A stretch of DNA of 64,000 bases from Nemophila menziesii (lineage: Eukaryota > Streptophyta > Magnoliopsida > Boraginales > Hydrophyllaceae): positions 65,588,154 to 65,652,153 of the forward strand of contig JARWIR010000002.1 of NCBI GenBank assembly GCA_029959085.1, written 5' to 3'. Under the pieces are notes generated by a model. That model searched no databases and was not told where the DNA came from. It saw only the letters and a list, made by a program, of their open reading frames with translations. This document shows positions 9,201 through 22,214 of this stretch, piece by piece (the first letter of the stretch is position 1; the number at the start of each line of letters is the position of its first letter). The position numbers and the translations under genes are program-made.

Positions 9201-9600
9201 TGCCGACGACATTCAATGAATTTACGACGACATTCATCATTTGAATGTCGTCGTTAATTGTTAATAAATATAATTATTTAATCCTGAATTAAATAAAAAA
9301 AACAAAAAAAAAATAGCGACAACCTTTCGTCGCTAATAATTGTCGGCAAATTGAATATAAAAAAAAGAATAAAAAAATTCAATTACCGGCACGGAAAAAA
9401 AAAGAAAAACAAATTACATTTTACCGGCGAGGCTTGTCGTTTCGTCGGTAAGATTGCCGACGAACACTGCTTCATTCGCAGGTAAGTCTTGATTTACCGA
9501 CCAATTTCTAGGAACGACGTGTTAGCGACGATTCGTCGTCGCTAATCACGTTTAGCGACGAATTATCGGAGTTTACCGACGAGACGTGTCGCCGGTAAAC
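9201..9600. repeat. Right subterminal repeat cluster of the CACTA element
   Basis: There are dense copies of CGACGACATTCA, TTTCGTCGCTAATAA, TTACCGGCGAG, TTGCCGACGA and TTAGCGACGA in both orientations. It mirrors the left cluster and contains a hairpin shared with the internal cluster. Confidence 0.9.
9224..9254. repeat. 13-bp hairpin in the right subterminal region
   Basis: ACGACGACATTCA at 9224-9236 pairs with TGAATGTCGTCGT at 9242-9254 across five bases. Over 29 bases it differs by one base from the internal hairpin at 6137-6165. A further CGACGACATTCA half-copy stands at 9205. Confidence 0.88.
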
Positions 9601-9618
9601 AATCGAATTCCAGTAGTG
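9589..9618 (-). repeat. Right terminal inverted repeat of the CACTA element
   Basis: On the minus strand it reads CACTACTGGAATTCGATTG and onward. It matches the left terminus at 25 of 30 positions and is followed by the ATG duplication. Confidence 0.95.
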
Positions 9619-9621
9619 ATG
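9619..9621. repeat. Target site duplication, right copy (ATG)
   Basis: It is the same trinucleotide as 1005-1007. After it the monomer resumes with GTGCGGCGTATCGAG, matching GTGCTGCGTATCGAA and GTGTGGTGTATCGAG in other units. Confidence 0.93.
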
Positions 9622-10021
9622 GTGCGGCGTATCGAGAATAAGGGTTTTATAAAATGGAGGACCTCATTTTGGGCTTTTTTGGACGGTCTTTTGTATTTTG
9701 TTTTATCACGAAATCGACAAGAACCTAGATTATGTGCTTCTTTTTGACCTTGTTACATCACCAAATTGGACACTGTACTCATAGAAGTGAAATGGACCAT
9801 TTGGATTCTGGATCTCTAATCTGGGGCTAAGGACGACAATGGAAAATGGACGAGTAACTGAAGATTGTAATCGCATTTTGGGTTGAAAAACTCCTTGGGA
9901 TGACTAATTTTATTTTTATTCAGCAAATAAGAGTTGAATCCATTTAAAAAGGGTTAGTGAAAAGATCTAGTAGTTATAAGATAAGTTCTACATGCTTATA
10001 ATCCAACCAAACATAAACGAT
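9619..10021 (+). repeat. Right part of the interrupted satellite monomer
   Basis: The box of the monomer continues here (ATAAGGGTTTTATAAAATGG, CCTCATTTTGGGCTTTTTT) and runs to the unit end at CATAAACGAT. The next unit starts at CTGGTATATA, 10022. No gene is seen. Confidence 0.92.
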
Positions 10022-12897
10022 CTGGTATATAATGTAGCAAACTCACCGAGCCAAACGCAGAAGCAGTAGTTAATAAAACGAAACAAGTAAACTGAACAAA
10101 TATAAATCAACCATGAAACCAAACTAAAATGTGAGAAAAATAAGACGGTATGTACAAAATTTTCTATGTTTTTTCTCTTCGTGATAAATTATCCGACTCA
10201 AAATGTTTTTTAAATCATTGACAATTTCTGTAATCTATTATACATTTAGTAATGTGTTGTGGTAAGGTATAAATTTTGCAACTATAGTATTTAACAACTT
10301 TAGTTAATGGTCGAGATTGAAAAACTGTACCAAGAAAATTGAAAATATGAAGATTCTATTTCAAATATTGCACTTAACATTTAAGAAAAACTAAAACTCA
10401 CATAAATATAAAACTCATATGATTAGATTTTTAACTTAGCAAAAATGCTAAATATAAAATTATGTTTCAAAATATAATATCGGTTGTTGAAAATACATCA
10501 TGTGTAACTGACATCTCTATTAGCATGAGGCTCTTATTTTACACTAGAAGACAATCACATTTATTATACAAATAACAATATTGAATACGTGTTTTAAAAA
10601 AAATTGAGAAAAAACATAAATAAGCGTCATGTTGTGTCCAAAAAAGTAAAACAAAAAATCTCCCTGCGCTACTATAATAACTCAACCAACTATAGTTATT
10701 ACCTACAGAATTGCCTTAATTAACTCAAAAAAATGCACTTTCACTTCCAGTGTTTATCAAACAAAGTAGATATTTTATTAAAATACCTGAGATATAGGAC
10801 TCGCTTTTCGTTAATAGATTCTAAAAATTAAAAAAGAAAGCGGTGTGATTCTTTTGATAGCTACATACATTGGAATAAATTATTTTAGTTTAGCGAGAAG
10901 GGATATTTAAGATATTCTCGATCGAATTTGAGAAACACGTTTTTTAGAAGAATGAAAAAGAGAGGGTCGGATGGGTGTTAGCGGCTCTATCGAGATTTTC
11001 TTTAGGCGTTGTAATGAAGATTTGGTTATAGAAACTAAGGAAGGAACACAAAACCTTATGGTGTGGTGTATCGAGAATAAGGGTCTTATAAAATGGAGGA
11101 CCTCATTTTGGGCTTTTTTTTACGGTCTTTTGTATTTTGTTTTATCACGAAATGACAAGAACCTAGATTATGGGCTTCTTTTTTACCCCGTTGCATCACC
11201 AAATTGGACACCGCACTCATAGAAGCGAAATTGACCATTTGGATTCTGGATCACTAATCTTGGGCTAGGGACGACAATGGAGAATGGACAAGTAACTGAA
11301 GATTGTAATCGCATTATTTGGTTGAAAAACTCTTTGGGATGACTAATTTTCTTTTTATTCAGCAAATAAGAGTTGAATCCATTTAGAAAGGGTTAGTGAA
11401 AAGATCGAGTAGTTATAAGATAAGTTCTACATGTTTATAATCCAACCAAACATAAACGATCTGGTATATAATGTAGCAAACTCACCGAGTCAAACACATA
11501 AGCAGTAGTTAACAAAACGAAACAAGTAAACTGAACCGATAAAAATCAATGATGAAACCGAACTAAAATGTGACAAAAATAAAACGGTGTGTACAAAATT
11601 ATCTATGTTTTTTCTCTTCGTGATAAATTATGCGACTCAAAATGTTTATTAAATCATTTAAATTTTTTGTAATCTATAATACATTAAGTAATGTGTTGTG
11701 GTAAGGTATAAATTTTGCAACTATAGTATTTAAGAACTTTAGTTACTGGTCGAGATTGAAAAACTGTACCAAGAAAATTGAAAATATGAAGATTCTATTT
11801 CAAACATAGCACTTAACATTTAAAAAAAACCAAAACTCGGATAAATATAAACATCATATGATTAGATTTTTAACTTAGCAAAAATGCTAAAGATAAAATT
11901 ATTTTTCAAAATGTAATATCGGTTGGCGAAAATACATCATGTGTAACTGACATCTCTATTAGCATGAGGTACATAGTCTACACTAGAAGACAATCAAATT
12001 TATTATGGAAATGACAATATTGAATACGTGTTTTAATAGAAATTTAGAAAAAACATAAATAAGCTTCAAGTTGAGTCCAAAAAAGTAAAACAAAAAATCT
12101 CCCTGCGCTATTATAATAACTCAAGCAGCTATAATTATTACGTATAGAATTGCCTTAAATAACTCAAGAAAATGCACTTTCACTTCCAATGTTTATCAAA
12201 CAAAGTAGAAATCTTATTCAAATACCTAAGATATAGGACTCGCTTTTCGTTAATAGAATCTAAAAATTAATACAGAAATTGGTGTGATTCTTTTCATAGC
12301 AATATACATTGGAATAAATTATTTTAGTTTTGCCAGAAGGGATATATCAGATATTCTCGATCGAGTTGGAGAAACACGTTTTTAAGAAGAATGGAAAAAG
12401 AGAGGGTGGGATTGGTGTTCGCGGCTCTATCGAGAGTTTCTTTAGGCGTTGCAATGAAGATTTGACTATGGCAACTAAGGAAGGAACATAAAACCTTATG
12501 GTGCTGCGTATCGAAAATAAGGGTTTTATAAAATGGAGGACCTCATTTTGGGCTTTTTTGGACAGTGTTTTGTATTTTGTTTTATCATGAATCCACAAGA
12601 ACCTAGATTATGGGCTTCTTTTTTACCCCATTGCATCACTTAATTGGACACCGTAATCATACAAGTGAAATTGACCATTTGGATTTGATCTCTAATCTTG
12701 GGCTAGGGACGACAATGGAGAATGAATGAGTAACTAAAGATTGTAATCGCATTTTGGGTTGAAAAACTCCTTGGTATGACTAATTTTCATTTTATTCAGC
12801 AAATAGGAGATGAATCCATTTAGAAGGGGTTAGGGAAAAGATCGAGTAGTTAGAAGATAAGTTCTACATGTTTAGAATCCAACAAAACATAAACGAT
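10022..12897 (+). repeat. Satellite block 1: two diverged A-head, full-box monomers (1439 and 1437 bp)
   Basis: Units start at CTGGTATATA at 10022 and 11461. Both have the A head (ATGTAGCAAACTCACCGAG) and the full box. They carry more private substitutions than inner units and lie next to the transposon. The second unit's box changes, after about 12620, to sequence typical of the D box (CATCACTTAATTGGACACC, TTGGATTTGATCTC). Short ORFs on both strands are not kept open between units, and I do not call them genes. Confidence 0.9.
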
Positions 12898-15192
12898 CTG
12901 GTATATAAACTCCCTTAGCCGAACGCATGAGGAGTAGTTAATAAAAAGAAACAAATAAACTTAACCAATAAAAATAAATAATGAAACCAAACTAAAATGT
13001 GTGAAAAATAAGACGGTATGTACTAAATTTTCTATGTTTTTTCTCTTCATGATAAATTATGCGACTCAAAGTGTTTTTAAATTATTGACAGTTTTTATAA
13101 CCTATTATACATTAAGTAATGTGTTGTGGTAAGGTATAAATTTTTCAACTATAGTATTTAACAACTTTAGTTAATGGTCGAGATTGAAAAACTGTACCAA
13201 GAAAATTGAAAATATGAAGATTCTATTTCAAATATAGCATTTAACATTTAAAAAAAAAACTAAAAATCAGATAAATATAAACATCATATGATTAGATTTT
13301 TAACTTAGATAAAATGCTAAAGATAATATTATGTTTCAAAATGTAATATCGGTTGTCAAAAATACATCATGTGTAACTGACATCTCTATTAGCATGAGGT
13401 GCATAGTCTACACTAGAAGACAATCAAATTTATTATGCAAATGACAATATTGAATACGTTTTTTAATAAAAATTTAGAAAAATCATAAATAAGCTTCAAG
13501 TTGTGTCCAAAAAAGTAAAACAAATAATCTCCCTACGCTACTATAATAACTCAAGCAGCTATAATTATTACCTATAGATTTGCCTTAAATAACTCAAAAA
13601 AATGGACTTTCACTTCCAATGTTTATCAAACAAAGTAGATATCTTATTCAAATACCTGCGATATAGGACTCGCTTTTCGTTAATAGAATCTAAAAATTAA
13701 TTCAGAAAGTGATGTGATTCTTTTGATAGCGATATACATTGGAATAAATTATTTTAGTTTTGAGAGAAGGGATATTTAAGATATTCTCGATCGAGTTGGA
13801 GAAACACGTTTTCAAGAAGAATGGAAAAAGAGAGGGTCGGATTAGTGTTAGCGGCTCTATCGAGAGTTTCTTTAGGCGTTGTGATGAAGATTTGTTCATG
13901 ACAACTAAGGAAGGAACAGAAAGCCTTATGGTGCAGCATATCAAGAATAATGGTTTTATAAAATGGAGGAACTCATTTTGGGATTTTTTCGACGGTCTTT
14001 TGTATTTTGTTTTATCACGAAATCGACAAGAACCTAGATTATGGGCTTCTTTTTTACCCTGTTGCATCACCAAATTTGACACCGTACTCATACAAGTGAA
14101 ATGAACTATTTGGATTTTGGATCTCTTATATTGGGCTAGGGACGACAATGGAGAATGGATGAGTAACTGAAGATTGTAATCGCATTTTGGGTTGAAAAAA
14201 TCTTTTGGATGATTAATTTTCCATTTATTCAGCAAATAGGAGTTGAATCCATTTAGAACGGGTTAGAGAAAAGATCGAGTAGTTATAAGATAAGTTCTAC
14301 ATGTTTAGAATCTAACCAAACATAAACGATCTGGTATATAATGTAGCAAACTCACCGAGTCAAACACATAAGCAGTAGTTAGCAAAACGAAACAAGTAAA
14401 CTGAACCAATAAAAATCAATGATGAAACCGAACTAAAATGTGACAAAAATAAAACGGTGTGTACAAAATTTTCTATGTATTTTCTCTTCGTGATAAATTA
14501 TGCGACTCAAAATGTTTTTTAAATCGTTGAAATTTTTTGTAATCTATAATACATTAAGTAATGTGTTGTGGTAAGGTATAAATTTTGCAACTATAGTATT
14601 TAAGAACTTTAGTTACTGGTCGAGATTGAAAAACTGTACCAAGAAAATTGAAAATATGAAGATTCTATTTCAAACATAGCACTTAACATTTAAAAAAAAC
14701 CAAAACTCGGATAAATATAAACATCATATGATTAGATTTTTAACTTAGCAAAAATGCTAAAGATAAAATTATGTTTCAAAATGTAATATCGGTTGTCGAA
14801 AATACATCATGTGTAACTGACATCTCTATTAGCATGAGGTACATAGTCTACACTAGAAGACAATCACATTTTTTATGCAAATGACAATATTGAATACGTG
14901 TTTTAATAAAAATTTAGAAAAAACATAAATAAGCTTCATGTTGTGTCCAAAAAAGTAAAACAAAAAATCTCCTTGCGCTACTATGATAAGTCAAGTAGCT
15001 ATAATTATTACCTATATAATTGCCTTATATAACTCAAAAAAATGCACTTTAACTTCCAATGTTTATCAAACAAAGTAGATATCTTATTCAAATACCTGAG
15101 ATATAGGACTCGCTTTTCGTTAATAGAATCTAAAAATTAAAACAGAAAGTGGTGTGATTCTTTTGATAGCGATATATATTGGAATAAATTAT

Positions 15193-15650
15193 ACGTTTTA
15201 AAGAAGAATGGAAAAAGAGACGGTCGGATTGGATTTCTTTGTTTGCGGCTCTATTGAGAGTTTCTTTAGGCGTTGTGATAAAGATTTGGCTATGGAAACT
15301 AAGGAAGGAACATAAAACCTTATGGTGCTGCGTATCGAAAATAAGGGTTTTATAAAATGGAGGACCTCATTTTGGGATTTTTTGGACGGTCTTTTGTATT
15401 TTGTTTTATCACGAAATCCACAAGAAACTAGATTATGGGCTTCTTTTTGACCCCATTGCATCACTTAATTGGACACCGTACTCATACAAGTGAAATTGAC
15501 CATTTGGATTTGATCTCTAATCTTGGGCTAGGGACGACAATGGAGAATGAATGAGTAACTAAAGATTGTAATCGCATTTTGGGTTGAAAAACTCCTTGGG
15601 ATGACTAATTTTCATTTTATTCAGAAAATAGGAGATGAATCCATTTAGAA
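15193..15650 (+). repeat. Representative deleted box (D) of the satellite monomer
   Basis: This box lacks the 53 bases that hold CTCGATCGAG. It has GGATTTCTTTGTTTGCGGC and ends with TTGAAAAACTCCTTGGGATG, where F boxes have TTGAAAAAATCTTTTGGATG. The two box types differ by many linked substitutions over about 450 bases, so they are old haplotypes and not a single recent deletion. Confidence 0.75.
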
Positions 15651-18600
15651 AGGGTTAGGGAAAAGATCCAGTAGTTATAAGATAAGTTCTACATGTTTAG
15701 AATCCAACAAAACATAAACGATCTGGTATATAAACTCCCTTAGCCGAACGCATGAGCAGTAGTTAATAAAAAGAAACAAGTAAAGTTAACCAATAAAAAT
15801 AAATAATGAACCAAACTAAAATGTGAGAAAAATAAGACGGTATGTACTAAATTTTCTATGTTTTTTCTCTTCATGATAAATTATGCGACTCAAAGTGTTT
15901 TTAAATTATTGACAGTTTTTATAACCTATTATACATTAAGTAATGTGTTGTGGTAAGGTATAAATTTTTCAACTATAGTATTTAACAACTTTAGTTAATG
16001 GTCGAGATTGAAAAACTGTACCAAGAAAACTGAAAATATGAAGATTCTATTTCAAATATAGCATTTAACATTTAAAAAAAACTAAAAATCAGATAAATAT
16101 AAAATCATATGATTACATTTTTAACTTAGATAAAATGCTAAAGATAAAATTATGTTTCAAAATGTAATATCGGTTGTCGAAAATACATCATGTTTAACTG
16201 ACATCTCTATTAGCATGAGGTATATAGTCTACAATTGAAGACAATCAAATTTATTATGCAAATGACAATATTGAATACGTTTTCTAATAAAAATTTAGAA
16301 AAATAATAAATAAGCTTCAAATTGTGTCCAAAAAAGTAAAACAAATAATCTCCCTACGCTACTATAATAACTCAAGCAGCTATAATTATTACCTATAGAA
16401 TTGCCTTAAATAACTCAAAAAAATGCACTTTCACTTCCAATGTTTATCAAACAAAGTAGATATCTTATTCAAATACCTGAGATATAGGACTCGCTTTTCG
16501 TTAATAGAATCTAAAAATTAATTCAGAAAGTGATGTGATTCTTTTGATAGCGATATACATTGGAATCAATTATTTTAGTTTTGCGAGAAGGGATATTTTA
16601 GATATTCTCGATCGAGTTGGAGAAACACGTTTTCAAGAAGAATGGAAAAAGAGAGGGTCAGATTGGTGTTAGCGGCTCTATCGAGAGTTTCTTTAGGCGT
16701 TGTGATGAAGATTTGGTCATGACAACTAAGAAAGGAACAGAAAACCTTATGGTGCAGCATATCAAGAATAATGGTTTTATAAAATGGAGGACCTCATTTT
16801 GGGATTTTTTCGACGGTCTTTTGTATTTTGTTTTATCACGAAATCGACAAGAACCTAGATTATGGGCTTCTTTTTTACCCTGTTGCATCACCAAATTTGA
16901 CAACGTACTCATACAAGTGAAATTGACCATTTGGATTTTGGATCTCTTATATTGGGCTAGGGACGACAATGGAGAATGAATGAGTAACTGAAGATTGTAA
17001 TCGCATTTTGGGTTGAAAAAATCTTTTGGATGACTAATTTTCCATTTATTCAGCAAATAGGAGTTGAATCCATTTAGAACGGGTTAAAGAAAAGATCGAG
17101 TAGTTATATGATAAGTTCTACATGTTTAGAATCTAACCAAACATAAACTATCTGGTATATAATGTAGCAAACTCACCGAGTCAAACACATAAGCATTAGT
17201 TAGCAAAACGAAACAAGTAATCTGAACCAATAAAAATCAATGATGAAACCGAACTAAAATGTGACAAAAATAAAACGGTGTGTACAAAATTTTCTATGTA
17301 TTTTCTCTTCGTGATAAATTATGCGACTCAAAATGTTTTTTAAATCGTTAAAATTTTTTGTAATCTATAATACATTAAGTAATGTGTTGTGGTAAGGTAT
17401 AAATTTTGCAACTATAGTATTTAAGAACTTTAGTTACTGGTCGAGATTGAAAAACTGTACCAAGAAAATTGAAAATATGAAGATTCTATTTCAAACATAG
17501 CACTTAACATTTAAAAAAAACCAAAACTCGGATAAATATAAACATCATATGATTAGATTTTTAACTTAGCAAAAATGCTAAAGATAAAATTATGTTTCAA
17601 AATGTAATATCGGTTGTCGAAAATACATCATGTGTAACTGACATCTCTATTAGCATGAGGTACATAGTCTACACTAGAAGACAATCACATTTTTTATGCA
17701 AATGACAATATTGAATACGTGTTTTAATAAAAATTTAGAAAAAACATAAATAAACTTCATGTTGTGTCCAAAAAAGTAAAACAAAAAATCTCCTTGCGCT
17801 ACTATGATAAGTCAAGTAGCTATAATTATTACCTATATAATTGCCTTATATAACTCAAAAAAATGCGCTTTAACTTCCAATGTTTATCAAACAAAGTAGA
17901 TATCTTATTCAAATACCTGAGATATAGGACTCGCTTTTCGTTAATAGAATCTAAAAATTAAAACAGAAAGTGGTGTGATTCTTTTGATAGCGATATATAT
18001 TGGAATAAATTACACGTTTTAAAGAAGAATGGAAAAAGAAACGGTCGGATTGGATTTCTTTGTTTGCGGCTCTATTGAGAGTTTCTTTAGGCGTTGTGAT
18101 GAAGATTTGGCTATGGAAACTAAGGAAGGAACATAAAACCTTATGGTGCTGCGTATCGAAAATAAGGGTTTTATAAAATGGAGGACCTCATTTTGGGCTT
18201 TTTTGGTCGGTCTTTTGTATTTTGTTTTATCACGAAATCCACAAGAAACTAGATTATGGGCTTCTTTTTGACCCCATTGCATCACTTAATTGGACACCGC
18301 ACTCATACAAGTGAAATTGACCATTTGGATTTGATCTCTAATCTTGGGCTAGGGACGACAATGGAGAATGAATGAGTAACTAAAGATTGTAATCGCATTT
18401 TGGGTTGAAAAACTCCTTGGGATGACTAATTTTCATTTTATTCAGAAAATAGGAGATGAATCCATTTAGAAAGGGTTAGGGAAAAGATCGAGTAGTTATA
18501 AGATAAGTTCTACATGTTTAGAATCCAACAAAACATAAACTATCTGGTATATAAACTCCCTTAGCCGAACGCATGAGCAGTAGTTAATAAAAAGAAACAA

Positions 18601-21600
18601 GTAAAGTTAACCAATAAAAATAAATAATGAAACCAAACTAAAATGTGAGAAAAATAAGACGGTATGTACTAAATTTTCTATGTTTTTTCTCTTCATGATA
18701 AATTATGCGACTCAAAGTGTTTTTAAATTATTGACAGTTTTTGTAACCGATTATACATTAAGTAATGTGTTGTGGTAAGGTATAAATTTTTCAACTATAG
18801 TATTTAACAACTTTAGTTAATGGTCGAGATTGAAAAACTGTACCAAGAAAATTGAAAATATGAAGATTCTATTTCAAATATAGCACTTAACATTTAAAAA
18901 AAAACTAAAAATCAGATAAATATAAAATCATATGATTAGATTTTTAACTTAGATAAAATGCTAAAGATAAAATTATGTTTCAAAATGTAATATCGGTTGT
19001 CGAAAATACATCATGTGTAACTGACATCTCTATTAGCATGAGGTATATAGTCTACAATAGAAGACAATCAAATTTATTATGCAAATGACAATATTGAATA
19101 CGTTTTTTAATAAAAATTTAGAAAAATCATAAATAAGCTTCAAGTTGTGTCCAAAAAAGTAAAACAAATAATCTCCCTACGCTACTATAATAACTCAAGC
19201 AGCTATAATTATTACCTATAGAATTGCCTTAAATAACTCAAAAAAATGCACTTTCACTTCCAATGTTTATCAAACAAAGTAGATATCTTATTCAAATACC
19301 TGAGATATAGGACTCGCTTTTCGTTAATAGAATCTAAAAATTAATTCAGAAAGTGATGTGATTCTTTTGATAGCGATATACATTGGAATAAATTATTTTA
19401 GTTTTGCAAGAAGGAATATTTTAGATATTCTCGATCGAGTTGGAGAAACACGTTTTCAAGAAGAATGGAAAAAGAGAGGGTCAGATTGGTGTTAGCGGCT
19501 CTATCGAGAGTTTCTTTAGGCGTTGTGATGAAGATTTGGTCATGACAACTAAGAACGGAACAGAAAACCTTATGGTGCAGCATATCAAGAATAATGGTTT
19601 TATAAAATGGAGGACCTCATTTTGGGATTTTTTCGACGGTCTTTTGTATTTTGTTTTATCACGAAATCGACAAGAACCTAGATTATGGGCTTCTTTTTTA
19701 CCCTGTTGCATCACCAAATTTGACACCGTACTCATACAAGTGAAATTGACCATTTGGATTTTGGATCTCTTATATTGGGCTAGGGACGACAATGGAGAAT
19801 GAATGAGTAACTGAAGATTGTAATCGCATTTTGGGTTGAAAAAATCTTTTGGATGACTAATTTTCCATTTATTCAGCAAATAGGAGTTGAATCCATTTAG
19901 AACGGGTTAGAGAAAAGATCGAGTAGTTATAAGATAAGTTCTACATGTTTAGAATCTAACCAAACATAAACGATCTGGTATATAATGTAGCAAACTCACC
20001 GAGTCAAACACATAAGCATTAGTTAGCAAAATGAAACAAGTAATCTGAACCAATAAAAATCAATGATGAAACCGAACTAAAATGTGACAAAAATAAAACG
20101 GTGTGTACAAAATTTTCTATGTATTTTCTCTTCGTGATAAATTATGCGACTCAAAATGTTTTTTAAATCGTTGAAATTTTTTGTAATCTATAATACATTA
20201 AGTAATGTGTTGTGGTAAGGTATAAATTTTGCAACTATAGTATTTAAGAACTTTAGTTACTGGTCGAGATTGAAAAACTGTACCAAGAAAATTGAAAATA
20301 TGAAGATTCTATTTCAAACATAGCACTTAACATTTAAAAAAAACCAAAACTCGGATAAATATAAACATCATATGATTAGATTTTTAACTTAGCAAAAATG
20401 CTAAAGATAAAATTATGTTTCAAAATGTAATATCCGTTGTCGAAAATACATCATGTGTAACTGACATCTCTATTAGCATGAGGTACATAGTCTACACTAG
20501 AAGACAATCACACTTTTTATGCAAATGACAATATTGCATACGTGTTTTAATAAAAATTTAGAAAAAACATAAATAAGCTTCATGTTGTGTCCAAAAAAGT
20601 AAAACAAAAAATCTCCTTGCGCTACTATGATAAGTCAAGTAGCTATAATTATTACCTATATAATTGCCTTATATAACTCAAAAAAAATGCACTTTCACTT
20701 CCAATTTTTATCAAACAAAGTAGATATCTTATTCAAATACATGAGATATAGGACTCGCTTTTCGTTAATAGAATCTAAAAATTAAAACAGAAAGTGGTGT
20801 GATTCTTTTGATAGCGATATATATTGGAATAAATTACACGTTTTAAAGAAGAATGGAAAAAGAGACGGTCGGATTGGATTTCTTTGTTTGCGGCTCTATT
20901 GAGAGTTTCTTTAGGCGTTGTGATGAAGATTTGGCTATGGAAACTAAGGAAGGAAAATAAAACCTTATGGTGCTGCGTATCGAAAATAAGGGTTTTATAA
21001 AATGGAGGACCTCATTTTGGGGTTTTTTGGACGGTCTTTTGTTTTTTGTTTTATCACGAAATCCACAAGAAACTAGATTATGGGCTTCTTTTTGACCCCA
21101 TTGCATCACTTAATTGGACACCGTACTCATACAAGTGAAATTGACCATTTGGATTTGATCTCTAATCTTGGGCTAGGGACGACAATGGAGAATGAATGAG
21201 TAACTAAAGATTGTAATCGCATTTTGGGTTGAAAAACTCCTTGGGATGACTAATTTTCATTTTATTCAGAAAATAGGAGATGAATCCATTTAGAAAGGGT
21301 TAGGGAAAAGATCGAGTAGTTATAAGATAAGTTCTACATGTTTAGAATCCAACAAAACATAAACGATCTGGTATATAAACTCCCTTAGCCGAACGCATGA
21401 GCAGTAGTTAATAAAAAGAAACAAGTAAACTTAACCAATAAAAATAAATAATGAAACCAAACTAAAATGTGAGAAAAATAAGACGGTATGTACTAAATTT
21501 TCTACGTTTTTTCTCTTCATGATAAATTATGCGACTCAAAGTGTTTTTAAATTATTGACAGTTTTTGTAACCTATTATACATTAAGTAATGTGTTGTGGT

Positions 21601-22214
21601 AAGGTATAAATTTTTCAACTATAGTATTTAACAACTTTAGTTAATGGTCGAGATTGAAAAACTGTACCAAGAAAATTGAAAATATGAAGATTCTATTTCA
21701 AATATAGCACTTAACATTTAAAAAAAAACTAAAAATCAGATAAATATAAAATCATATGATTAGATTTTTAACTTAGATAAAATGCTAAAGATAAAATTAT
21801 GTTTCAAAATGTAATATCGGTTGTCGAAAATACATCATGTGTAACTGACATCTCTATTAGCATGAGGTATATAGTCTACAATAGAAGACAATCAAATTTA
21901 TTATGCAAATGACAATATTGAATACGTTTTTTAATAAAAATTTAGAAAAATCATAAATAAGCTTCAAGTTGTGTCCAAAAAAGTAAAACAAATAATCTCC
22001 CTACGCTACTATAATAACTCAAGCAGCTATAATTATTACCTATAGAATTGCCTTAAATAACTCAAAAAAATGCACTTTCACTTCCAATGTTTATCAAACA
22101 AAGTAGATATCTTATTCAAATACCTGAGATATAGGACTCGCTTTTCGTTAATAGAATCTAAAAATTAATTCAGAAAGTGATGTGATTCTTTTGATAGCGA
22201 TATACATTGGAATA

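Larger units (their letters stand above)
1008..9618 (+). mobile_element. Complete CACTA (En/Spm) DNA transposon, autonomous structure, genes degraded
   Basis: The element is 8611 bp long. It starts CACTACTAGAAATCG and ends with the inverted form of CACTACTGGAATTCG, flanked by ATG target duplications. Its order is: left terminal inverted repeat, subterminal repeats, leader with introns, TNP2 transposase gene, 40-bp minisatellite, an internal cluster of subterminal-type repeats, a second leader with introns, a Transposase_24-type gene, an AT-rich spacer, right subterminal repeats and right terminal repeat. The two-gene order matches known plant CACTA elements. Both genes carry disabling changes in this sequence, so this copy is probably non-autonomous now, unless the homopolymer indels are sequencing errors. 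Terminal repeats that still match well and the clean target duplication suggest a fairly recent insertion. Confidence 0.95.

Noticed and set aside
6100..9618. A second, nested CACTA element starting at the internal repeat cluster
   Set aside because: No CACTA terminus or target duplication is visible near 6100-6120, and the second gene is normal for one two-gene element.
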